From contig SHNF01000018.1 in NCBI GenBank assembly GCA_004295085.1, positions 310,001 to 374,000 of the forward strand: 64,000 nt of DNA, in the 5' to 3' direction. This DNA comes from Planctomycetota bacterium (GTDB lineage: Bacteria; Planctomycetota; UBA1135). Positions 8,595 to 18,956 of the stretch are shown piece after piece. The notes under the pieces were generated by a model, which was not told the origin of the DNA, did no database searches, and worked only from the letters and a program-made list of their open reading frames with translations. The translations under genes and the position numbers were made by a program. The first letter of the stretch is position 1. The number at the start of each line of letters is the position of its first letter.

Positions 8595-10054
8595 TAGTAC
8601 GTGGCGGTGCTGGTGTCACCCACGGAACTTTGCGCGTCCGCGAGCATTCTGCGGCAGGATTCGCGGAACACGAGGGCGCGGTCGCGGAAATTGCGGAACT
8701 CGTCGTAGGACGAGAACGAAGGGGAGAACAGCACGGCGTCGCCGGGCTGCGCGTCGGCCAGGGCCGCGGCCACCGCCGCCGAGCAGCCCGCGTGCAAGGT
8801 GGGCTCGAGTCCCTGCTGCCGGCACAGGCGCGCCAGACGCTCTCCGCCGCTGCCGAACAGGTGCAGCCGGCGGCAGCCACGGGACGCTGCTGCCAGCTCA
8901 TCCAAGGGCAGGTGCTTGTCCTTGCCACCAGCGACCAGCACCACCGACGTCCCCAGGTGCTCGAGGGCGGCCACGGTCGGCTCCGGGTGGGTGGCCACGC
9001 CGTTGTCGATGTAGGCGAGGCCGCGCGGGGCCGGGAGCTGCTCCATGCGGTGCGGCAGGCCCTGGAAGCTGCGCAAGCGCGCCGCGACCTCTTCCGCAGG
9101 CAGGCCCAGGCCGCGGGCGCCGGCCACCGCCGCCAGGAGGGAAGGGAGGCGGTAAGGCTCCTGGAACGGGGCGGCAGACAGGGCGAACAGGGTCCGTTCC
9201 CGGCCGTTCAGCCGTTCGACCACCTGCCCGGAGGCCACGCAGTATCCCTCCTGGCCAGAGGGGAGCGGGCCGGGACTCAGCCACAGCACCTGCCCGCGGG
9301 CCGCTTCCGCCCAGGAGCGCCGGTCAGGCAGGTCCAGCGGCAGGACGGCGAGGTCCTCCGCGCCCTGGAAGGCCAGCAGGCGCCGCTTGGCGGCGTGGTA
9401 GGCCTCGACGCTGCCGTGGCGGTCAAGATGGTCGGCACTGAGACTGGTGACGGCCGCCACCGCCGGCCAGCCGCCAGAGGCCGCAGGGGTGGAAGAGGCG
9501 GCAGGGACGGGGAGCTCGAGGCGTTCGGTCTGGAACGAGGACAGCTCCAGCACCAGGCGGCCGGAGCGGCCCAGTCCGGCGACGCTGTCGAGGATCGAGC
9601 CTCCCAGGTTGCCGGCCAGAGTCACCCGCGCGCCGCTCCCCCCGAGGAGGTGCCGGGCCAAGGCCACGCAGGTGGACTTGCCATGCGTGCCCGTGACCGC
9701 GAACGCCGGCACATCCCGCGCCGCCGCGAGAGCCAGGTTCAAGTCCGTGGTCAGCGTGCAGCCGCAGCGGCGGGCCACGGCCAGCCAGGGCGAGTCATTC
9801 GGCACCGCGGGGTTGACCACGACCAGCTCGGCGGCAGCGAAGAGCTCCTCGGAATGCCCACCCAGGGCGTAGCGGACGGGCAGGCCGTCCAGCTCTTGCA
9901 GGGCTTCGCGCAGCTGCTCCGGCGGGCGCAGGTCGGTCACCGTGACCTCGGCGCCCAGGCGGGCGAGGGCTCGGGCGCAGCCGGAGCCGCCACCGAAGGC
10001 GCCCAGCCCCAGGACCAACACGCGACGACCCTTCAGCCCGGCGAGGGCGTTCAT
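8594..10054 (-). CDS. murD: UDP-N-acetylmuramoylalanine--D-glutamate ligase
   Basis: 486 residues. MurD adds D-glutamate to UDP-MurNAc-L-Ala in the cytoplasmic steps of peptidoglycan synthesis. An N-terminal Rossmann-like domain begins GRRVLVLGLGAFGGG. The ATP-binding loop GTHGKST is at about residue 120, followed by LELSSFQTERL, SLSADHLDRHGS and, in the C-terminal domain, GLPHRMEQ, VLVAGGKDKHLP and LFSPSFSSYDEF. All are Mur-ligase signatures. The ATG at 10054 precedes the nucleotide-binding strand by a normal distance. Presence of murD shows the host makes peptidoglycan. It is followed by mcsA and clpC on the same strand. Confidence 0.95.
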   Translation of the reverse strand: MNALAGLKGRRVLVLGLGAFGGGSGCARALARLGAEVTVTDLRPPEQLREALQELDGLPVRYALGGHSEELFAAAELVVVNPAVPNDSPWLAVARRCGCTLTTDLNLALAAARDVPAFAVTGTHGKSTCVALARHLLGGSGARVTLAGNLGGSILDSVAGLGRSGRLVLELSSFQTERLELPVPAASSTPAASGGWPAVAAVTSLSADHLDRHGSVEAYHAAKRRLLAFQGAEDLAVLPLDLPDRRSWAEAARGQVLWLSPGPLPSGQEGYCVASGQVVERLNGRERTLFALSAAPFQEPYRLPSLLAAVAGARGLGLPAEEVAARLRSFQGLPHRMEQLPAPRGLAYIDNGVATHPEPTVAALEHLGTSVVLVAGGKDKHLPLDELAAASRGCRRLHLFGSGGERLARLCRQQGLEPTLHAGCSAAVAAALADAQPGDAVLFSPSFSSYDEFRNFRDRALVFRESCRRMLADAQSSVGDTSTATY

Positions 10055-10066
10055 CGTCCAGGGAGT

Positions 10067-10160
<94 letters not shown>

Positions 10161-10237
10161 GCTCGAAGCAGCGGAAAAGTGTAGCAGAGGGGCGTGCCTC
10201 GGAATCCCGGCACGGAAGGCCGGGAAAGCCCCTGGAT

Positions 10238-10325
10238 TGGCGGAGAGGGTGGGATTCGAACCCACGAGCCCGCGAGGGCTCCCGGTTTTCAAAACCGGTC
10301 CGTTCAGCCGCTCCGGCACCTCTCC
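10238..10325 (-). tRNA. tRNA-Ser(UGA)
   Basis: Class II cloverleaf on the minus strand with the same acceptor sequence as its neighbour. Anticodon loop TTTGAAA gives anticodon UGA (UCN codons). It has a long variable arm with a GAGCCC/GGGCTC stem, T-loop TTCGAAT, G73 and encoded CCA. It lies 77 bp upstream of tRNA-Ser(GCU), probably in one transcript. Confidence 0.95.
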
Positions 10326-10344
10326 GCGCGCCGCCGCGCCCGCT

Positions 10345-10773
10345 TCAATCCTCGCGTGACGCGGCCGCGAACACCTTTTCCAGGATGTAGATGGGGGAGC
10401 GATTGCGCAAGGACAGCGCGATGCCGTCGCTGGGGCGGCAATCCACGTGCAGGACCGTTCCCTGATGCTCCAGCCGCAGTTCGGCGTAATAAGTGCCCTC
10501 GCGCAGATCGTGGATCACCGCCTCCTGCAGGCGCCCGCCCAGCTGGCCGAGGATGCGGTAGGCCAGCTCGTGCGTGAGCGGTCGCGGCATGGACTCGTTC
10601 TGCAGGCAGCGGCGGATCTCGGCAGCTTCGTTCAGCCCGATCACCATCGTGATCTCGCGGGCTTTCCCGCCACGTGGGTGCGCCTCGCGTAGCTGGATGA
10701 ACTGCTGGTCGTGTCCATCCACCACCACGAGACGGCTCAGTCGCGCCTCGATCTTGCCTTCTTCCATGTTCAT
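10345..10773 (-). CDS. Bifunctional nuclease family protein (DUF151)
   Basis: 142 residues, the whole DUF151/BFN fold. Typical segments are [51 protein letters not shown], the catalytic-region pattern [33 protein letters not shown] and IYILEKVF. Plant and archaeal homologues are reported to have RNase and DNase activity; the bacterial role is unsettled. Two ATGs (10773 and 10767) can start it; the longer form is given. It is divergent from the methyltransferase gene at 10801 with 27 bp between, and lies just upstream of the two tRNA-Ser genes. Confidence 0.9.
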   Translation of the reverse strand: MNMEEGKIEARLSRLVVVDGHDQQFIQLREAHPRGGKAREITMVIGLNEAAEIRRCLQNESMPRPLTHELAYRILGQLGGRLQEAVIHDLREGTYYAELRLEHQGTVLHVDCRPSDGIALSLRNRSPIYILEKVFAAASRED

Positions 10774-10800
10774 GGAGCGGTACCCGGCTATTATCCACGC

Positions 10801-11310
10801 GTGCCGCCGCTGCGCTACGAGGTTGCGGAGACCGGACGCGGCAGGTTCCGCTTCGGAAGCGAGGCCGGAGGCGCCCTCGTGAGCCTGGACCTCCCGGGCC
10901 GCTGGCGGCCTCGGGGCGACGAAACTCCCGCACGACCGGCCTGGGCACGTTGGCTCCGCAGCTATCTGGCGGGCGGATCGCCGTCCTTCCCGGGCCGCTG
11001 GCGCTTGCCCGGGGACAGCGGATTCTTCCGGCGCGTGTACCGGTGCGTGGCGGCGGTGCCCGGCGGCCGGACCCTCAGCTATGCCGGCGTGGCGCGCCGC
11101 TGCGGCTCGCCCGGGGCGGCGCGGGCCGTGGGCAACGCCATGGCACGCAACCCCTTGCCCTTGATCGTGCCCTGCCACCGCGTGGTTGCGGAAAGCGGGC
11201 TGGGAGGCTACGGCGGCGGGCTGGACTTCAAGCGCGCGCTGCTCGCGGCCGAGAAAGCCCACGCCTACGCCAGGTCGCCCGCGAAGCGCCCGGCGGTGAA
11301 GAGCAAGTAG
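10801..11310 (+). CDS. ogt: Methylated-DNA--protein-cysteine methyltransferase
   Basis: 169 residues, GTG start. The suicide repair enzyme moves alkyl groups from O6-alkylguanine to its own Cys. The active-site motif PCHRVV is at about residues 122-127, preceded by the DNA-binding helix VPGGRTLSYAGVARRCGSPGAARAVGNAM and NPLPLIV, and followed by GGYGGGLDFKRALLAAE. The N-terminal domain is short and poorly conserved, as in Ogt. The last 46 bp overlap the end of the convergent HupE-like gene. The GTG at 10801 is favoured because earlier starts run into the divergent gene. Confidence 0.92.
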   Translation: MPPLRYEVAETGRGRFRFGSEAGGALVSLDLPGRWRPRGDETPARPAWARWLRSYLAGGSPSFPGRWRLPGDSGFFRRVYRCVAAVPGGRTLSYAGVARRCGSPGAARAVGNAMARNPLPLIVPCHRVVAESGLGGYGGGLDFKRALLAAEKAHAYARSPAKRPAVKSK

Positions 11311-12613
11311 AGCAGCAGCGACAGGCCCAGCGCCGGCAGGAGCGGCCGGCCCGCCGGCGAACGCCGGCGCCGCAGCGCGAGGGCGAGGAGCGCGGCCAGG
11401 GCCAGCGCCAGCGGCAGCGGCCGCAGGGATTCCGGCCAGGCCGGAAACGCCGCCGGCCACAGGTGCACCAGGAGCGCGCGGGCGCTGAGCGCGAACGCAG
11501 CAGCGCCGAGTGCGCTTCCGGCCAGCAGCCGCGCGTCCTCGCGTGCCTCCGCGCGCAGGCGCGAGACCACGAGCGCCGCCGCCAGCGCCACCGGCGCCAC
11601 GAAGGTCAACTGGCCGGCTTCGACCCCCAGGTTGAAGCCCAGCAAGGCCAGCAGCCGGGCGCTCTGGGGCAGACCGATCTCGCCCAGGGCGCCCGCGAAA
11701 CCGAAGCCGTGCAGCAGGCCGAAGGCGAAGGCCGGGATCCATGGCCGCGCGCGTACGCCCCCCTGCGCCAGGTGCAGCCACAGCACCAGCAGGATGCTGA
11801 GGGCGATGCCGGGCTCCACCACGCCGGGTGGAAGCGCCATCACGCCCAGCGCGGACAGGCTCAGCGTGAGGCTGTGGGCCAGCGTGAACGCGGTCACGGC
11901 GGCGAGCAGCGCGCCCGGTCCGGAGACGCCCAGCAGCAAGGCCAGCAGGAAGGCCAGGTGGTCATGGCCCTCGAGCACGTGCCCCCAGCCGATACGGAAG
12001 TAAGCGCCCAGGACCGACTGCGACTCCTGGGGGAACACGGCCTCGCGCTGCCCGGCGTCGAGGAACGTGGTTTCGTCGCGGAAGCTCAGCCCGCGCGCGG
12101 TGACGTGCACGCGGTGGTCAGGGTTGCCGTCCTCGTAGAACAGGTCGCTGCGGACGCGCAGCTGCCCGAGCGCGCGGGACAGCGGCCGCACCGCGCGCAA
12201 GAGCAGGCGCTCCGAGCCTGAGGCCAGGGGATCTCCGGCCTCTTCCGCACGCGCGAAGCCGTGCTCCTCGAAGCGCGGGCGCCACTCGACACCGTCCACC
12301 GCCAGCTCCAGCGCCGCCTCCAGGTAGTCCTGGATGTCCGGCCATCCCTGCTCCAGCTCGAGGGCGCTGAGGCGCAGGTCGTGGTCGCGGTCCAGGCCGA
12401 GGCTGCGCACTTCGATCAGAGTGAGCGCCTGCGGGCGGAACTCCAGGGCCAGGCCGTCGTCCCGCGCCTCCAGCAGCAGGTACGAGATGGACTCCGGGTG
12501 CGGAGCTGCCGAACGCAATGGCGCCAAGGGCAGCGCCAGCGGAGCGTCCGGCACTCGTGCCGGGCCCAGGGGCAGCGCCAGGGCCAGAGGCAGCGCCAGC
12601 GCCGCGCCGGATT

Positions 12614-12617
<4 letters not shown>
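11265..12617 (-). CDS. HupE/UreJ-like membrane protein with N-terminal exported domain
   Basis: 450 residues. A signal peptide (residues 1-25) precedes an exported domain of about 190 residues (SYLLLEARDDGLALEFRPQA and onward). Then come about seven transmembrane segments starting at GYFRIGWGHVLEGHDHLAFL-type sequence (seen as IGWGHVLEGHDHLAFLLALL), FTLAHSLTLSLSALG, AFGLLHGFGFAGALGEIGLP and FNLGVEAGQL. The paired His motifs GHDHLAF, AHSLTL and LLHGFGF are hallmarks of the HupE/UreJ-2 family, proposed nickel/metal permeases. The start overlaps the cysE stop by 4 bp (ATGA). Substrate is not shown by context. Confidence 0.82.
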
Positions 12618-13390
<773 letters not shown>

Positions 13391-13449
13391 GGAGTGGGCC
13401 GGCGAACGCCGGGGTTCCCGGTGATAGCGCCGGCACGGACAATAGCGCA

Positions 13450-13989
13450 ATGGAGAACCTCCGCCACCGGGTGATCCTGGACGAGGCAGCGCTGCAAGCC
13501 GGGCTTGACGCCCTGGCGGAGCGTCTGCGCCCGCGGCTGGAGGGCAAGGACGTCACGGTGGTGGTGGTCCTGGGCGGCGCGGTCATCTTCGCCGCCGACC
13601 TGGTACGCCGACTGCAGCCCGGCCTGGTGATGGACTTCCTGCGCATCCAGAGCTACGGCGCCGCGCGCGACCCGCAGCGCGCGCCGCATGCAGACTGGCG
13701 GCCGCACGCCGAGAACGTGATTGGCCGGCACGTCCTGCTGGTGGACGACGTTCTCGACACCGGGCGCACCCTCCGCGAGGCCGTGCGCGTGCTCGGCGAG
13801 GAGATGGGCGCGGCGTCGGTGATCACCGTGGTGCTGGTGGACAAGCCGGCGCGGCGCGCGCTGCCGATCCAGGTGGACGACTGCGTGCTGCGCCTCGAGG
13901 AGAACCTGTTCCTGGTGGGCTACGGCCTGGACCTGGGCGGGCGCTACCGCAACCTGCCCAGGGTCCTGGCGCTGGAAGACGGAGCGTGA
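13450..13989 (+). CDS. hpt: Hypoxanthine phosphoribosyltransferase
   Basis: 179 residues, normal for the family. Salvages hypoxanthine/guanine to IMP/GMP with PRPP. The PRPP-binding motif LLVDDVLDTGRTL begins at about residue 96. The N-terminal strand VTVVVVLGGAVIFAADLVRRL contains the diphosphate-binding loop, and DFLRIQSYG is the flexible loop. The C-terminus has VGYGLDLGGRYRNLP, which contacts the purine. ATG start directly after a short divergent intergenic region shared with cysE. The following pseudouridine synthase starts with GTG overlapping the hpt TGA. Confidence 0.94.
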   Translation: MENLRHRVILDEAALQAGLDALAERLRPRLEGKDVTVVVVLGGAVIFAADLVRRLQPGLVMDFLRIQSYGAARDPQRAPHADWRPHAENVIGRHVLLVDDVLDTGRTLREAVRVLGEEMGAASVITVVLVDKPARRALPIQVDDCVLRLEENLFLVGYGLDLGGRYRNLPRVLALEDGA

Positions 13990-14984
13990 ACGAGACCCTC
14001 ATCGTCCCCGACGACCTGTCCGGGATCCTGCTGGACGAGTTCCTGGCCCTGCGCTGGCCGCGTGTGGCCAAGGGCGCGCTGCGCCGGCTCATCCGCGGCG
14101 GGCAGGTCACCGTGGACGGCAGGCGCGTGCCGCCTGGGGAGCGCCTCGGAGCGGGCCGTGTCGTGCTGGTGGAAGCGCCCGGCGAGGAGCTGCGCGAAGT
14201 GCAGTCGGCGCCGCTGGCGCTCGAGATCCTGTACCAGGACCCGCACTTGATCGCGGTGAACAAGCCGGCGGGCTTCCCGGTGGAACCCGGGCGCTGGGGC
14301 GAGCACCCGGTCACCTTGACCGGCGCGCTGCTGGACTGGGCGCAGGGACGGCGCCGGCCCGACGGCTTGCCCGCGGCGCGCCCGCGCGCCCTGCATCGCC
14401 TGGACCTCGGCACCAGCGGCGTGCTCCTGTACGCGCTGTCCCTGGAGGGCGAGCGTCACTACCGCCGCCAGTTCGAGCGGAGCGCCGTGGAGAAGATCTA
14501 CCACGCCGTGGTGATGGGGGAAGTCGCCGCCGCCGGCGTGGTGGACGCGCCGCTGATGCCGGACGCGCGCGACGCCGGGCGCATGCACGTGGTGGCGGAG
14601 GGGCGCGGCAAGCCGGCGCGCACCGCATACGCGCCGCTGCGCCGCTTCCGCGGCTACACGCTGCTGGAGTGCCGCCCGCAGACCGGGCGCACGCACCAGA
14701 TCCGCGCGCACCTGGCCAGCATCGGCCATCCGCTGGCGGTGGATCCGCGCTACGGCGGCCAGGATAGACTGCTGCTGTCGGATCTCAAGCGCGGCTTCCG
14801 GGCCAAGCCCGGGCAGCAGGAAACGCCCCTCATCGCCCGCCTGACGCTGCACGCCCATAGCGTGCGCGTGGCCTTGCTGCAAGGCGGGGAGCAGCGCATC
14901 GAGGCCGGCTACCCCAAGGACTTCCGAGTGCTGCTGAGCAAGCTGGAGAGGTGGCGTGGTGCGCCTGAAGCGGCAGCTCAGTGA
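13986..14984 (+). CDS. RluA-family pseudouridine synthase
   Basis: 332 residues, GTG start coupled to hpt. An N-terminal S4-like RNA-binding domain (residues 15-65, KGALRRLIRGGQVTVDGR) is followed by the catalytic domain. The catalytic Asp is in HRLDLGTSGVLLYA (about residue 138). Other motifs are LIAVNKPAGFPVEPG, KIYHAVVMGEV, LLECRPQTGRTHQIRAHL and GHPLAVDPRYGG. These define the RluA family, which modifies uridines in 23S rRNA or tRNA; the exact target cannot be assigned. The 3' end overlaps the truD start by 29 bp, giving two adjacent pseudouridine synthases in one operon. Confidence 0.93.
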   Translation: MNETLIVPDDLSGILLDEFLALRWPRVAKGALRRLIRGGQVTVDGRRVPPGERLGAGRVVLVEAPGEELREVQSAPLALEILYQDPHLIAVNKPAGFPVEPGRWGEHPVTLTGALLDWAQGRRRPDGLPAARPRALHRLDLGTSGVLLYALSLEGERHYRRQFERSAVEKIYHAVVMGEVAAAGVVDAPLMPDARDAGRMHVVAEGRGKPARTAYAPLRRFRGYTLLECRPQTGRTHQIRAHLASIGHPLAVDPRYGGQDRLLLSDLKRGFRAKPGQQETPLIARLTLHAHSVRVALLQGGEQRIEAGYPKDFRVLLSKLERWRGAPEAAAQ

Positions 14985-16314
14985 TTTCCGGGTTTCCGAG
15001 GTCCTGAACGAGAGCGGGGACCTGCTCGGGCCGGGCCCCTGGTCGCTGTACCGGGTCACCAAGCGTGGCCTGACCACTCCGGAGGCGGTGGGGCTGCTGG
15101 CGGAGGCCGCCGGCGTCCCGGCCTCCGCCGTGGAGTACGCCGGGCTCAAGGACAAGGATGCGGTCACCAGCCAGTTCATGACGGTGCTCGGCGGCCGCCG
15201 CGTGAAGCTGCGCGAGGACGCGCTCTCGGTCGAGTGGCAGGGGACCGCCACGCGGGCGCTGCAGAGCGGCGACAACCTGCGCAATTCCTTCGAGCTGGTG
15301 CTGCGCGACCTCTCCGGCGACGACATGCGGCGCGTGCGCGTCAACCTGCTGCAGGTGCGCAACGGCGGGCTGCCGGCGTACTTCGACGACCAGCGCTTCG
15401 GCAGCCTGCGCCACGGCCAGGGCTTCATCGTGCGCAAGCTCCTGCGCGGCGACGTGGAGGGAGCCTTGCGCGACCTGTTCACCGCCCCCTCGCCCTACGG
15501 CGACGCGGGGGTGGAGCGCTACAAGGCCGAGGTGGCGCGCCGCTGGGGCAACTGGGACGCGCTGGTGCGCTACGCCCGCGGCGGCCGCGGCGCCAGCCTG
15601 TTCGAGTACCTGCACGAGCACCCGGACGACTTCATCGGCGCCTTCCGCCGCGGCATCTCCACCAGCGAGCGCACCATCCACCTGTTCGCGTACCAGTCGC
15701 ACCTCTGGAACCACGCGGCCGCGCTGTGGATCCGCGGCGTGACGCCGCCGGAGCAGCTCGGCTGGCTCCCCAGCGACGACGGCGCGCTGCCGGTGCACCG
15801 TGTGCTGGACGCCGGCGTGACGGCGGCGCTGCGCTCCGTGCACCTGCCATTGTTCGGCCGGGGCATGCAGCTCTCGGACGACGCGCGGCGCTACTACGAG
15901 TCCGTGTTCCGGGCCGAGGGCGTGGATCCGGAGCGCTTCCTGGCGCTCGACGTCCCCGGCTTCCGCCCGCAGGGCGAGGACCGGCCGCTGCTGTGCTTCC
16001 CCGAGCACGCGCGCGCTGCTCCGGCCGAGCGCGACGACATCTACAAGGAGCGCCACAAGATGCGGCTGCGTTTCCACCTGCCGCGCGGCCAGTACGCGAC
16101 CCTGGTCGCCAAGCGCCTCCTGCTGCCCACCGAGCGCGCCGCGCGCCCGCCCAAGCTGTGGATCTCGCGCCATTGCCAGACCTACCCCGACGCCGAGGGG
16201 CAGACGCCCTGGCAGGCGGTCCTCCCGGCGCCGCGCGACGCGGGCTCCCCGAGGCCTCCCGCCCCGCGGCCGAAGTCCCGGGGAGGACCACAAGACACAA
16301 GACCCCACGACTGA
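14956..16314 (+). CDS. truD: tRNA pseudouridine(13) synthase
   Basis: 452 residues. TruD makes pseudouridine 13 in tRNA. The catalytic Asp is in YAGLKDKDAVTSQ (about residue 64). Other TruD features are the N-terminal FRVSEV, NGGLPAYFDDQRFGS, FIVRKLLRGD and the long inserted TRUD domain ending YATLVAKRLL. The last 40 residues are a Pro/Arg-rich tail absent from typical TruD. The first ATG-type codon (GTG/ATG region at 14956) lies inside the preceding gene, which fits coupling in this cluster. mtnP follows 2 bp downstream. Confidence 0.92.
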   Translation: MVRLKRQLSDFRVSEVLNESGDLLGPGPWSLYRVTKRGLTTPEAVGLLAEAAGVPASAVEYAGLKDKDAVTSQFMTVLGGRRVKLREDALSVEWQGTATRALQSGDNLRNSFELVLRDLSGDDMRRVRVNLLQVRNGGLPAYFDDQRFGSLRHGQGFIVRKLLRGDVEGALRDLFTAPSPYGDAGVERYKAEVARRWGNWDALVRYARGGRGASLFEYLHEHPDDFIGAFRRGISTSERTIHLFAYQSHLWNHAAALWIRGVTPPEQLGWLPSDDGALPVHRVLDAGVTAALRSVHLPLFGRGMQLSDDARRYYESVFRAEGVDPERFLALDVPGFRPQGEDRPLLCFPEHARAAPAERDDIYKERHKMRLRFHLPRGQYATLVAKRLLLPTERAARPPKLWISRHCQTYPDAEGQTPWQAVLPAPRDAGSPRPPAPRPKSRGGPQDTRPHD

Positions 16315-16316
16315 CC

Positions 16317-17177
16317 ATGACCGACCATGCCCTTCTCGGTGTCATCGGCGGCAGCGGCGTGTATGACATCGCCGGGCTGCGCCACGCGCGCAGCGTGACG
16401 CTGTCCACGCCGTACGGCGATCCCTCCGCTCCGTTCCTGCTGGGCGAGTACGAGGGAGTGCCTCTGGCCTTCGTGCCGCGCCACGGCAACGGCCACCGCC
16501 TGCTGCCCACCGAGGTGCCGTACCGCGCCAACGTGTACGCCCTGCGCCAGCTCGGCTGCCAGCGCGTGCTCAGCATCTCCGCCGTGGGCTCGCTGCAGGA
16601 TCCATGCGCGCCCGGCCACTTCGTGCTCGTGGACCAGTTCATCGACCGCACCGTCCGGCGTGTCAGCACGTTCTTCGGCGACGGCATCGTGGCGCACGTG
16701 CCCATGGCCGAGCCGGTGGACGCCGGCATGCGGCGCGCGGTGCTCGAGGCCGGTCACGGCCTCCCGATCACGCTCCACGATGGCGGCACCTACCTGTGCA
16801 TCGAGGGCCCGCAGTTCAGCACCAGGGCCGAGTCGGAGCTGTACCGCTCCTGGGGTTGCCGGGTGATCGGCATGACCAACGCCACGGAGGCGCGGCTGGC
16901 GCGCGAGGCCGGCATGTCCTTCTGCACGGTGGCCATGGTCACGGACTACGACTGCTGGCATCCGGAGCACGACTCGGTGACGGTGGAACAGGTGGTCGCC
17001 ACCGCCATGGCCAATGCCGAACGCGTGCGCGAGCTGGTGCGCCGCTCCGTCCCCAGGATCGCGGCGCTGGGGCCGTCGCCGTGGCGCAACGTCCTGCGCG
17101 GCGCGGTGATGACGGCCCCCGATGGCATCCCGGCGGCGGCGCGCCAGCGCACCGCCGCCTTGTTCGCGCGCGACTAG
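16317..17177 (+). CDS. mtnP: S-methyl-5'-thioadenosine phosphorylase
   Basis: 286 residues. Cleaves methylthioadenosine to adenine and methylthioribose-1-phosphate in methionine salvage. Family motifs run the full length: GVIGGSGVYDIAGL (phosphate loop), FVPRHGNGHRLLPTEVPYRA, ISAVGSLQDPCAPG, GTYLCIEGPQFSTRAESELY and GMTNATEARLAREAGM. The TNATE context, with the catalytic Asp in VTDYDCWH, favours MTA phosphorylase over purine nucleoside phosphorylase. ATG start 2 bp after the truD stop. Downstream it converges with an FG-GAP gene. Confidence 0.93.
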   Translation: MTDHALLGVIGGSGVYDIAGLRHARSVTLSTPYGDPSAPFLLGEYEGVPLAFVPRHGNGHRLLPTEVPYRANVYALRQLGCQRVLSISAVGSLQDPCAPGHFVLVDQFIDRTVRRVSTFFGDGIVAHVPMAEPVDAGMRRAVLEAGHGLPITLHDGGTYLCIEGPQFSTRAESELYRSWGCRVIGMTNATEARLAREAGMSFCTVAMVTDYDCWHPEHDSVTVEQVVATAMANAERVRELVRRSVPRIAALGPSPWRNVLRGAVMTAPDGIPAAARQRTAALFARD

Positions 17178-17186
17178 GGCGTGGCG

Positions 17187-18752
17187 CTAGGGGAACACGT
17201 GCGCCACCAGGTTGCTGACCCGGCAGGCGCCGAGCTCCGCCACCTGGAACAGCGCCGCCGTTCCGGACTTCGAGGCGGGCACGAAGAACGGCAGCGCCGC
17301 GGTGCCGCTGGCGTCCGCGTCGACCACCTGGGCGCGCTGCACCGGACGGATGTTCAAGCTCAGGATGCCGCAGCCGGGCACGCCGGTGGAGCCGAGCTGC
17401 GTGCCGAAGGCGAAGACCACGGGTTGGAACGGCGTCGCGCCGTTGACGATCAGCGTGTTGCCGGCGCCGGCCAGGCCCGGGAAGGGGCCGCTCAGCACGA
17501 AGTCGTCGCAGGAGTACACGGTCACGCTGCCGGCCTCCGGGCCGGCGCGGTCGTCGCCGTAGGCGCCGACCAGCAGCTCGGAGCTGCCGTCGCCGTCCAG
17601 GTCGCCCAGTCCGGCCACGGCGCATCCCAGCCACATCTGCGCGCTGCTGCCCTGGAAGCTGCGCAGCACCGCGCCGGTCCAGCCCGAGTACACCACCGCG
17701 GAGCCGGCGAACGGGAAGCCGGCCTCGGCCGCCGGGTTGCCCGCGATCAGGTCCGGGCGGCCGTCGCCGTCATGGTCGCCGGCGCGCGCCAGCCGCGTGG
17801 CCGGCGAGTGCAGGAACAGCATGGTCTGGCCTGTCTGTCCGGAATACACCTGCACCGCGCCGACGCCGAAGGCCTGCGGCGCGGCCACGGCGAAGTCCGC
17901 CAGGCCGTCCTGGTTGATGTCGCCCGCGCCGGTCACCGCCGTGCCGAGCAAGTCGTCCAGCTCGTAGCCGCGCAGCGTGTACAAGGTCGTGGCGTCGCGG
18001 CCAGAGAGCACGTAGGCGGCGCCGGCGTTGACCACGGGCAGGTTGGTGCCGCTGGCGCCCACGATCACGTCGGGCCAGCCGTCGCCGTTCACGTCGCCCA
18101 GACCGTCCAGGCTCGAGCCGAAGTAGTCGCGGTAGCCCGGCGAGCCGGTTTCCCACAGGAGCGTGCCGTCGCGGCCGGAGTAGGCGCGCACGGCGCCGCC
18201 GTAGCCGAACGGCCCGAACTCGGCGGGCGAACCCACCAGGAAGTCGTCGAAGCCGTCGCGGTCGAGGTCACCGGCGCCGGCCACGGAGGCACCGGTGTAG
18301 CCGCCCGCGCTGCCCGTGATGTGGTGCAGCGGCGCGGCGTCCGCGCCGGAGAAGACGGTGGCCTCGCCGCCCGTGGAGGTGCGCGGGGCGCCGACGATCA
18401 GGTCGGCGAAACCGTCCGCGTTCACGTCGCCGGCGCCGGCCACCGCTTCGCCGAAGGCGCCGCCGGGAATGGTTCCCGTGAGCCGGTGCAGCTCCAGGCC
18501 GCGGCGGCCGGAGACCACCACGGCGTAGCCCGCTGCGGCCGAGCCGTAGAGGGCGCTCTGCGGCGCGCCGGCGATGAAGTCGGCGTATCCGTCGGCGTCC
18601 ACGTCGCCGGCGTTGGCCGCGGACCAGCCGAACCAGTCATGGGCCGCACCATTGCGGGTGTGGCCCTGACATTGGGCGGCGGCCGGCGCCGACGCCAGCG
18701 CCAGTCCGATCCCGGCACAGAGTGCGGGCGTGAGAAGAGAGGCTTGGGTCAT
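17187..18752 (-). CDS. Secreted FG-GAP repeat beta-propeller protein
   Basis: 521 residues. MTQASLLTPALCAGIGLALASAPAAAQ is a Sec signal peptide. Seven repeats follow, each with a Ca-binding loop and integrin-type FG-GAP pattern, for example GDVDADGYADFIAG, GDVNADGFADLIVG, GDLDRDGFDDFLVG, GDVNGDGWPDVIVG and GDLDGDGSSELLVG. That makes one seven-bladed propeller (residues 40-430). A C-terminal domain ending GACRVSNLVAHVFP appears to be a beta-sandwich tail that I associate with Planctomycetota exported proteins. A GTG at 18761 is an alternative start; the AGGAG lies 3 bases before the GTG and 12 before the ATG, neither ideal. Likely surface or secreted; ligand unknown. Confidence 0.85.
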   Translation of the reverse strand: MTQASLLTPALCAGIGLALASAPAAAQCQGHTRNGAAHDWFGWSAANAGDVDADGYADFIAGAPQSALYGSAAAGYAVVVSGRRGLELHRLTGTIPGGAFGEAVAGAGDVNADGFADLIVGAPRTSTGGEATVFSGADAAPLHHITGSAGGYTGASVAGAGDLDRDGFDDFLVGSPAEFGPFGYGGAVRAYSGRDGTLLWETGSPGYRDYFGSSLDGLGDVNGDGWPDVIVGASGTNLPVVNAGAAYVLSGRDATTLYTLRGYELDDLLGTAVTGAGDINQDGLADFAVAAPQAFGVGAVQVYSGQTGQTMLFLHSPATRLARAGDHDGDGRPDLIAGNPAAEAGFPFAGSAVVYSGWTGAVLRSFQGSSAQMWLGCAVAGLGDLDGDGSSELLVGAYGDDRAGPEAGSVTVYSCDDFVLSGPFPGLAGAGNTLIVNGATPFQPVVFAFGTQLGSTGVPGCGILSLNIRPVQRAQVVDADASGTAALPFFVPASKSGTAALFQVAELGACRVSNLVAHVFP

Positions 18753-18956
18753 GTGAGTCACGGACTCCTGCAGTGCCCGGCAGCGAATGCGCAGGGGGTA
18801 CGCGCCGGAGCCGCCCCTACAGCAAACAGCACGCCTTCTCCGTGAGCGCCGCGCCCGCCCCGGCCGTTACGGCGGCGTAACGGATCGCGCCATGCCCGGT
18901 TACCGGGCTCCGGACCAGGCGGGTCGCGACGCCTGGAAGTGGCACAATCCCGGACC